Shown piece by piece: positions 60,442-64,000 of a DNA stretch of 64,000 nucleotides (position 1 is its first letter; every line of letters begins with the position of its first letter). The stretch is from Atherinomorus stipes (taxonomy: Eukaryota > Chordata > Actinopteri > Atheriniformes > Atherinidae). The position numbers and the translations under genes are program-made. The stretch covers positions 139,501 to 203,500 of the forward strand of contig JALJCO010013382.1 in assembly GCA_023101725.1 (NCBI GenBank). Reading direction: 5' to 3'. The notes beneath the pieces were generated by a model. That model saw only the letters and a program-made list of their open reading frames with translations. It was not told the DNA's origin and did no database searches.

Positions 60442-60965
60442 TAGTCGTCCTCAAAATTATTCCTCCAATTAAAGAAAAGGCTAAATTCACAATAGTTATT
60501 CAGATAACAAGAAACTAATAATAAAATATAAAAAAAAATACAAAATTACAATTTCGTGAAAGAAAATATTGCTTTTGAATTGTGGTTGGAAACAATCATT
60601 TTAAAAAAAGACAAAACAAAACTGTCTCAGACACATTAGAACACCTTTCCCATGAACAGTGGACAAAAATACCTGTCAACTGTTGTAAAAGTCTCTCTGA
60701 ACATCAGAAAAAAACCTGATTGCAGTGATTGCCTCGAATGTTGCTCAACAAAATTTTAGCTTTGGAGCCCCATCGTGCTTGTTGACTTGTTTAGTTTTTT
60801 GAGTTTGTTTTAAATATTTGTTTCAAACCACAACTCAAAATCAATGTCATGATTTTCATAGAACTTTTATGATAATCACTTTTTTCAATTTCAACTTTTG
60901 TCACTGACAGCTGATTTTTTTCCTCCGTTAATTGGACGGTATGAATAATTTTGAGGACGACTGTA
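60442..60965. mobile_element. Tc1/mariner-like MITE, about 520 bp
   Basis: Ends AGTCGTCCTCAAAATTATTC and GAATAATTTTGAGGACGACT are inverted copies, with TA on each side. No transposase frame. TA target and TIR type fit Tc1/mariner. Confidence 0.75.
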
Positions 60966-62214
60966 TGTTTTTAAGAAAACATCACAACATTGGTAAGTAA
61001 ATTTTATGGCAATGTAAGCGTATTGATAACATGTTTCATCACCCTTATTTTGTTCAAATGTAGTATTAAATTCATTGTGGACAAATATAATAAATTTAAA
61101 AAATCAGGTTATTTACTGTAGATTTAACAGTATCTAATGGCAAAATATGGACCACTAATATAATGCGATTTTCAGAAAATACAGTAAAATACAGTATTCT
61201 GAAATTACACTAAAAACTTGTCATTATTTCACAATATTGTTATTGTAAAACTGATATTAACTGACCTGTAAAAAACCCCAGTATTTCACTGTAAATTCAG
61301 CAGTTTTTTTCTGACAGTGTAAAATGATGCAAAAGCAGAGTATTTCTATTCAAACATACTTCTGAGCATCGTTTCTCCATGAAGCCTTCACATAAACAGC
61401 TGATCACACTTTAAAACCAGTGGCAACAACTAAACAAAAAATGAATGATTTCTTGAGCCTTTGCTCTGCTGTTGGAGGCTGGAAATGTGCCAATGTGCCA
61501 TGTGGAATATCCGCTCAGGCTTTTTGTTCTTCAGGAAACACTGAGAGGGAAAAACACTGATGAGTAAGAAAACACTTTGATCAGAGGTGGAATTTTATGG
61601 GTCTTTAACACAAAATCCAATAAAAATCTAGCAGACATGACCATTGTCAAGGACTGTAATGAGGTCTTTTTAACTTATTACATCCTGTCGGAAACTCTGC
61701 ATATAGTCTAATGTGCACGAGTCATTTCAAAACAGCTTCACTTTTTGAAGTAGCTACTTTATTATACCTGAGTTTGCAGCCAGCAGTGATACATGACATA
61801 AAAAACAACACAGCACACTGAGACAGATGATACTGAAGTTCATTTACACAACTGACAAAAGACGTTTTAATCGATCAGTTTTGCATCACAGCAGAATGTA
61901 TAAATCCACACAGGCTATTGAGGTTTGCAGAGGTGTCGCAGCTATTTGGCTGCAGAGCTGTTTAATACCTGGAATGGACCCACCAGCAGACAGAAAGGTT
62001 CAATCAAACAAGCATGAAAAGCTTTAATAAAAGTGGCATCAACATTAAAATTGCTGTAAAAATACATAAAATTGTGCTTTTTTCACAGCATCAATGTGGA
62101 GTTCAGTGATAAACCCAAATATGTCTGCTCCACCTATAAAAATAATCTGCAAAGTCAGTGCATAAGTCTTTAGTTTTTGCCATTTTAATTCATGGTCAAT
62201 TACAATAAATGGCT
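60966..62214. other. Upstream flank, nothing recognised
   Basis: AT-rich; repeated ACAGTA words around 61110-61330. Confidence 0.4.
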
Positions 62215-62885
62215 ATAATATGTAACACTCAGGCTAAAAGTTAAGCAATGATCCATTTACAGCCAGTAAATGGACGATAACCAATACCGATATTAAAGCT
62301 CAAAAAAATAAGCAGTCATTGCAAATAGCAGTTTTGTTACCCGTTTCTGGCTCTTACAAAAAATAGGGGTGGGGAAAAAATGTTGATACACCGAAATATC
62401 GCGATATTTCCATATGTCGATACCAAATCCATATCAAAAAACGCAGCATCGATCTATTTTACCTACAAAATCTCGCAAGATTTCATCGTTCCGTTACAAA
62501 ATCTTACAATATTTCATGAATTCCTGCGAGATTTCGTAGCAGAATGAAGAAATATTGTGAGATTTTGTTAGTAAGATAGATGGATACCGTGTTTTTAAAT
62601 GTCAATATGATATCAGCATATGAAAATACAGCGATTTTTCAGTGAATGGATATTTTTTCCCCTTGAGAAGTTTGAAAGTCTGCAAAAAAAATAAGTTTTT
62701 TTTTTATTTATTTTTTTACTTTAGAAACAGTGGGCTGATCGGTTAAATATCGGTTAAATAACGGTTAAATAACGGTTAAATATTGGTGGGGCGGCCAATG
62801 TCCGATACTCAGTTTTAAGGCCGATGTAAGCCAACGCCGATAGGGGGCCGATTATATCCTGCATCCCTGGTATGGACATTAACTC
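62215..62885. mobile_element. GATATCGG-type element with a nested hAT-like piece
   Basis: Outer words GATAACCAATACCGATATT (62276) and GCCGATGTAAGCC...GCATCCCTG (62821-62877) are facing ends of the family also seen at 41860. The inner part about 62367-62660 (GGGGTGGGGAAAAAATG, CGAAATATCGCGATATTTCC) resembles another hAT-like MITE. Confidence 0.5.
62737..62781 (+). repeat. 11-bp tandem repeat, four units
   Basis: Four successive units of CGGTTAAATAW, inside the GATATCGG-type element. Confidence 0.85.
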
Positions 62886-63289
62886 AAGGAGTCCAACACA
62901 TTTGCTTTCTCTTTCATTTTTTTACTTCAGCTCACACTTTTATTCAAACTCTTGCAAGACAGGCCAGTTCTGATGTTCAACATCTTACCCAAGGATGTGA
63001 AAACTGGAGAAGCTTAAAACTAGCCCATATGGAAAAGATATAGATAAATCTTGTAAAGTTTCTATCTACATTGTCTGAAATTTAATGCATATGAGAGTGA
63101 AACTCGATATAAGATCTATAGAAAAATAGCATAAAAGGAAACTTGTATGATTTGAGTACTTCTAAGAACAATATGTGACAATGAATGAAAGAATGCAAAA
63201 GTGGCCATTTTCAAGAGTAAATGATATAAGCTTTATATGCTGCACCATACATGAAGCAAACAAATCTTTTATAAGTTTTTTTCTATTTC

Positions 63290-63366
63290 TTTTCCCATGG
63301 GATGCTATTTATTTATTTCTATTCAATGTGAATGAGAAGGTGTGTCCAAACTTTTGGCCTGTACTT
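63290..63366 (+). mobile_element. Tc1-like 3' end fragment
   Basis: AATGAGAAGGTGTGTCCAAA then CTTTTGGCCTGTACT is the characteristic end of fish Tc1-like transposons. Only the end is present. Confidence 0.6.
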
Positions 63367-64000
63367 TCTATTCTTTTCTGTTTTATCGCTCTTCCTTTAC
63401 TCTCAAGTGACATTCACACACACACGTAAAACCACAAATATTGTCGTCTGTCGTTCACCTTTTTTCCTGTTGGTCCATGTTACTTCTTTGTCTTCTTGCA
63501 CAATAAAAGAGGCAACTCTTGCAGGGGTTGGAGGGATTTAAATGCCTGATTGACCATTTCTCCTTGATTTTTTTTATTTATATGAAATGCAGGATCAAAG
63601 GGAGGAACTGGATCTGCGTTGGTTGGCTTGTGCCTGCTGTGGGAGTAATTTCTCCTCCATTAGACAGAAGTTCATTGAATCATTGCTGCTCAGCACTGAG
63701 AGAATATTCTGTTCTCCAGCTCTGTAGCTCTTTGTAAGCTGTAAAGAAATGTAGACTTCTTATTTTCCTCTGTTGAATAATAACAAATAATATACCCACA
63801 CACCCATGCAGAGGGCTTGTTTTTCTCTTTTATGTAAGACTTTTTGTCTTTTCAGGCTTCTTCTGATTTATTAGAACACAATTTCCTTTCCAACTTTCTC
63901 TGTCTTTGTTTTAAAGTATGCAATTGTGTATTGTATGCAGGGAGTATCTGTTCTCAGTTACTTTCTTCTTTGGCAGAGCAACAGTAGGAAAAGTCGGGCT
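63367..64000. other. Upstream flank, nothing recognised
   Basis: No exon or repeat recognised up to the window end. Confidence 0.4.

Noticed and set aside
1..64000. CRISPR arrays, bacterial operons, rRNA genes or retroviral genes
   Set aside because: No regularly spaced direct repeats, no ribosome-binding-site-led gene series, no rRNA signature and no LTR/gag-pol pattern were seen; the window is vertebrate intron and flank.

Overview
The window is vertebrate DNA, almost certainly from a teleost fish. It has no dense open reading frames, splice sites follow GT-AG, and the spacers are filled with repeat families typical of fish: Rex3-like and L2/Rex1-like LINE fragments, hAT and PIF/Harbinger MITEs, Tc1-like ends and TTAA-flanked elements. 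Almost all short open frames here are chance frames or pieces of transposons.

One host gene can be supported. It lies on the minus strand and encodes a receptor activity-modifying protein (RAMP), the single-pass partner of calcitonin-receptor-like GPCRs. Three consecutive exons are visible: a signal-peptide exon (59741-59792), a 30-nt exon (16402-16431) and the first extracellular-domain exon (15896-16055). They join in frame (phases 1, 1, then 2) into an 80-residue N-terminal half. Its three cysteines and two N-glycosylation sites are spaced as in RAMP3. Intron 1 is about 43.3 kb, intron 2 is 346 bp, and intron 3 runs off the left edge, so the exon for the rest of the ectodomain and the membrane helix should lie beyond base 1. 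The putative promoter/5' UTR, with two small upstream ORFs, lies at about 59793-60110.

Layout: 1-15895 is intron 3 with a Rex3-like LINE, a perfect 28-bp hairpin and several DNA-transposon MITEs. 15896-16431 holds exons 3 and 2. 16432-59740 is the giant first intron, packed with nested transposons: an L2 LINE, several hAT-like elements, a nested triple insertion at 32235-34920, TTAA-flanked foldback elements, a Harbinger derivative with a perfect TIR and TTA target duplication, and a THAP-domain foldback element at 57202-58342. 59741-60110 is the first exon and promoter. 60111-64000 is upstream flank with a Tc1-like MITE and other repeats.

The best leads are the RAMP gene with its skippable mini-exon, the THAP foldback, a retroposon carrying a membrane-spanning ORF (33395-34500), and a TTAA insertion whose empty site is visible in a paralogous repeat copy. 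Two stretches (about 25800-26095 and 46930-47415) look like poor-quality or low-complexity assembly. All family names are by pattern recognition; no database search was run.
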